Part shown: positions 62,005 to 64,000 of the stretch, in pieces
How the letters are laid out: every line of letters starts with the position of its first letter
How positions within the stretch are numbered: position 1 is the stretch's first letter
From: UBA6059 sp965227155
GTDB taxonomy: Bacteria; Bacteroidota; Bacteroidia; Cytophagales; Cyclobacteriaceae
Length of the DNA: 64,000 bases
Direction: 5' to 3'
Assembly: GCA_965227155.1 (NCBI GenBank)
Contig: OZ245731.1
Span: forward strand, 5,049,376-5,113,375
Position numbers and translations under genes: made by a program
Notes under the pieces: model-generated
Databases searched by the model: none
Told to the model about the DNA's origin: nothing
Seen by the model: only the letters and a program-made list of their open reading frames with translations

Positions 62005-62328
62005 ATGAATACAAACCGGCTCAATAAACTCCTTGAATACCTTGAAAATGACCCAAATGATGCATTTACCAACTATGCAGTAGCCACTGAATATTTATCA
62101 GAATCACCCCAAAAAGCCTTGCCTTATTTTGAGCTTTTGCTACAACATCATCCCGACTATTTGGCTACCTATTATCATGCTGCGCAGCTCTATGCCGATT
62201 TGGATATGATCGATGAAGCCGAGAACACCTACCAAAAAGGAATCTCGCTTGCGGAAAAGCTTAGTGAAAGCAAGGCCTTACAGGAATTGAAGAATGCGTA
62301 TCAAAATTTTCAGTTTGAAAATTTCTAG
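62005..62328 (+). CDS. Tetratricopeptide repeat protein, 107 aa
   Basis: A small helical protein with about two to three TPR units: LLEYLENDPNDAFTNYAVAT, ALPYFELLLQHHPDYLATYY and AAQLYADLDMIDEAENTYQK. No signal peptide or other domain, so probably a cytoplasmic adaptor. Its stop overlaps the convergent MDR gene by 4 bases. Confidence 0.85.
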   Translation: MNTNRLNKLLEYLENDPNDAFTNYAVATEYLSESPQKALPYFELLLQHHPDYLATYYHAAQLYADLDMIDEAENTYQKGISLAEKLSESKALQELKNAYQNFQFENF

Positions 62329-63332
62329 TTGAAAGTAAGCACCATTTTTCCCATTTGGCTACCCTTACCCATTTCTTCCAGGGCAGTGGATAAATCATCA
62401 AAGGGCCTGATGGAATCAATAAGCGGAACAATCTGGTAGTGATTGATATACCGTACCATACTTTCAAACTCCTTGTCTGATCCCATAGTGGACCCCTGAA
62501 TTGTAACCTGCTTCCAGAAAAGTTTGGCAAGATTTAGCGATGCTTTAGGAGATTGTGTTGCCCCATAGCATACTAACCTTCCACCAGGCTTGAGTACATC
62601 GATGTACGCATTGAGGGCATCTCCACCTACTCCATCGATGATCAAATCTACGCCTTCATGATCCTGGATCAGCTTTTTATGCCATTTATCATCCTTGTAG
62701 TTATAACCACCAGCTGCACCATGCATTTGCGCATATTCAATTTTTGCATCGGAACCACTACTTACGAGCAGCTTCACACCCTGGTAACTGGCAAGCTTTA
62801 AAGCCCATTGTGCCACACCCCCACCAATACCGGTGATCAGTACCGTTTGGCCATCCATAAGGTGGCCCTGGGTGAAAATTGCCCTGTATGCCGTTAAAGC
62901 AGCAAGTGGTATAGCTGCCGCCTGCTCGTCAGTTAAATGTTCAGGGGCCTTCATCAGCCGATCGGCAGTTGTAAGCATGTATTCTGCTAAGGTACCGTCC
63001 GTTGGCATGCCCAAAATATGGTACTGGCCATCCTGAAATTCATCTGAAGCACCCCAATTGATATTTGGGTTAATCAAAACCTTGTCTCCAACGGCAAAGC
63101 TGGTTTCCACCTCATCTCCAATGGCTGCTATGGTGCCACACCCATCAGAGCCTAGCGTAACCCCATCCCTCAGGCCGGGATAAAGCCCCTTGGTTATCCA
63201 ATAGTCCCGTCTATTCAATGCTGCAGCTGAAATTTTGATCAATATCTGATCAGGTGCTGGAGAAGGTTTTTCCTTTTCTTTAATGCTCACTGAAGGATTG
63301 GGGGAAAGACTCAGTACGGCTGCTTTCATCAT
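62325..63332 (-). CDS. Zinc-type/quinone-type medium-chain dehydrogenase/reductase
   Basis: 335 residues of the MDR superfamily. N-terminal GroES-like domain (ILIKISAAALNRRDYWITKG, LGSDGCGTIAAIGDEVETSF), NAD(P) motif VLITGIGGGVAQWALKLASY, and DLIIDGVGGDALNAYIDVLK. The structural zinc cysteine cluster is absent and only one Cys-containing GSDGCG is seen, so it is of the zinc-independent quinone-oxidoreductase branch. The start has two ATGs in a row (63332, 63329). Substrate unknown. Confidence 0.88.
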   Translation of the reverse strand: MMKAAVLSLSPNPSVSIKEKEKPSPAPDQILIKISAAALNRRDYWITKGLYPGLRDGVTLGSDGCGTIAAIGDEVETSFAVGDKVLINPNINWGASDEFQDGQYHILGMPTDGTLAEYMLTTADRLMKAPEHLTDEQAAAIPLAALTAYRAIFTQGHLMDGQTVLITGIGGGVAQWALKLASYQGVKLLVSSGSDAKIEYAQMHGAAGGYNYKDDKWHKKLIQDHEGVDLIIDGVGGDALNAYIDVLKPGGRLVCYGATQSPKASLNLAKLFWKQVTIQGSTMGSDKEFESMVRYINHYQIVPLIDSIRPFDDLSTALEEMGKGSQMGKMVLTFN

Positions 63333-63440
63333 GGTAGCTGCTATGGGTTAGTAAATCTAATATTACTACTCAAATATATTGGCTGAAGCCAAATTCCCCG
63401 CAAAAACTTTATGAAGGCATACTAGTTCCGGATTTGTGGT

Positions 63441-64000
63441 CTAGAATGGAGGCTCATCCTCAGGGTCAGTGTCATTGGCCCGGCTAGGCAAGGTGATGGT
63501 ATTGGTTCCTCCTCCAAATTCCGGCGGGATGCCACCATCATTTTTGGGGAATCCATAAGCATCATTGGCTGAGCCCGGATCAAGGTCAGCAAACTTGGTG
63601 AACCTACCAATAAACTTCAGCTGTACTGTATCCAATGAACCATTTCTATGCTTGGCTATGATCACCTCTCCTGTACCGGTAGTAGGCATGCCACTTTCAT
63701 CTTCCGTGATGCCGTAATACTCCGGTCTGTAAAGGAACATTACCATGTCAGCATCCTGCTCGATAGAACCAGATTCCCTCAGGTCACTCAACTGTGGTCG
63801 TTTATCACCTCCACGCGTTTCCACAGCCCTGGATAGCTGTGAAAGTGCGATCACCGGAACATTTAGTTCTTTGGCAATTCCCTTGAGCGCTCTCGAAATA
63901 GAAGCAATCTCCTGCTCTCGGTTACCCCCACCCTTGCCGGCATCACCCGACATCAACTGCAAGTAGTCAATGATGATGAGCTGGATATTATGCTGTGCTT
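63441..64000 (-). CDS. dnaB: Replicative DNA helicase DnaB, C-terminal part (5' end beyond window)
   Basis: The reading frame is open to the window edge: upstream of the first internal Met it reads QLIIIDYLQLM, the DnaB Walker B segment. Then REQEIASISRALKGIAKELN, VPVIALSQLSRAVETRGGDK, RPQLSDLRESGSIEQDADMV and MFLYRPEYYGI, all RecA-fold DnaB_C motifs, with arginine-finger region AKHRNGSLDTVQLKF and a Gly/Pro/Asp-rich tail. The N-terminal domain and Walker A lie past base 64000. Confidence 0.95.
   Translation of the reverse strand, partial: AQHNIQLIIIDYLQLMSGDAGKGGGNREQEIASISRALKGIAKELNVPVIALSQLSRAVETRGGDKRPQLSDLRESGSIEQDADMVMFLYRPEYYGITEDESGMPTTGTGEVIIAKHRNGSLDTVQLKFIGRFTKFADLDPGSANDAYGFPKNDGGIPPEFGGGTNTITLPSRANDTDPEDEPPF

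Overview
The window is an AT-rich chromosomal segment of a Bacteroidota bacterium, most likely of the order Cytophagales. This rests on gene content: a TonB-dependent receptor with an N-terminal carboxypeptidase-like domain paired with a DUF4249 lipoprotein, a pyk / IPExxxVDY-like / acpP-fabF-rnc block, SpoIIE-type PAS phosphatases of the 'YAKRIQQ' class, and weak Shine-Dalgarno signals with many TTG/GTG starts. No rRNA, CRISPR array or intact insertion sequence was seen. The genus cannot be fixed from sequence alone.

Layout. 1-7186 (minus strand): a nonulosonic (pseudaminic-type) acid cluster, reading in transcription order a DegT aminotransferase, pseB, pseC, a SpsE-SpsF-like fusion, a GNAT, pseH and pseI (cut by the window edge). 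7310-9323: pfkA and miaA, convergent. 9354-15922: a 1197-residue hybrid histidine kinase, a single-domain response regulator, a 91-residue small protein, an MBL-fold hydrolase and an NFACT/RqcH-like protein; the last four genes overlap at every junction. 15915-22067: pyk and an IPExxxVDY-like gene on the minus strand, then acpP, fabF, rnc and nadE on the plus strand. 22089-30595: Ca2+ P-type ATPase, exported Kelch protein, zinc-ribbon protein, short SSB, then a bacteriohemerythrin / PP2C phosphatase / SiaC-like signalling cassette, and era. 30675-36782: TonB receptor plus DUF4249 lipoprotein, initiator tRNA flanked by partial copies of itself, der, a SprT-like protease and a hypothetical gene.

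36783-46783: an intergenic stretch with two copies of a REP-like repeat, an exported SAM methyltransferase, small secreted proteins, a Gfo/Idh oxidoreductase, a soluble TonB_C protein, a DUF1573 protein, a GMC oxidoreductase with its small subunit, pckA and a POT peptide transporter. 47146-55754: a plus-strand signalling and stress region: receiver, NtrC-type sigma-54 activator, PAS histidine kinase with a degenerate receiver, aldehyde dehydrogenase, MscS channel, then Dps, YtxH, a cysteine-free ArsC-fold protein and a six-BON-domain exported protein. 55838-64000: small OMP, CNT nucleoside transporter, a small accessory island (type II toxin-antitoxin and an SRPBCC protein), a bifunctional nuclease with etfA and etfB, a TPR protein, an MDR oxidoreductase and the 3' part of dnaB.

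How the genes work together. The first 7 kb makes an activated nine-carbon acidic sugar for surface glycans. pfkA, pyk and pckA cover the control points of glycolysis and gluconeogenesis. fabF/acpP and etfAB serve fatty-acid metabolism. Two separate clusters (9-15 kb and 47-50 kb) carry phosphorelay signalling, and a third (27-29.6 kb) looks like a PP2C/SiaC partner switch. The least explained parts are the SpsE-SpsF fusion, the hemerythrin/PP2C/SiaC cassette, the Dps-to-BON cassette and the tRNA-derived repeats. None could be shown to be a new system from sequence alone.
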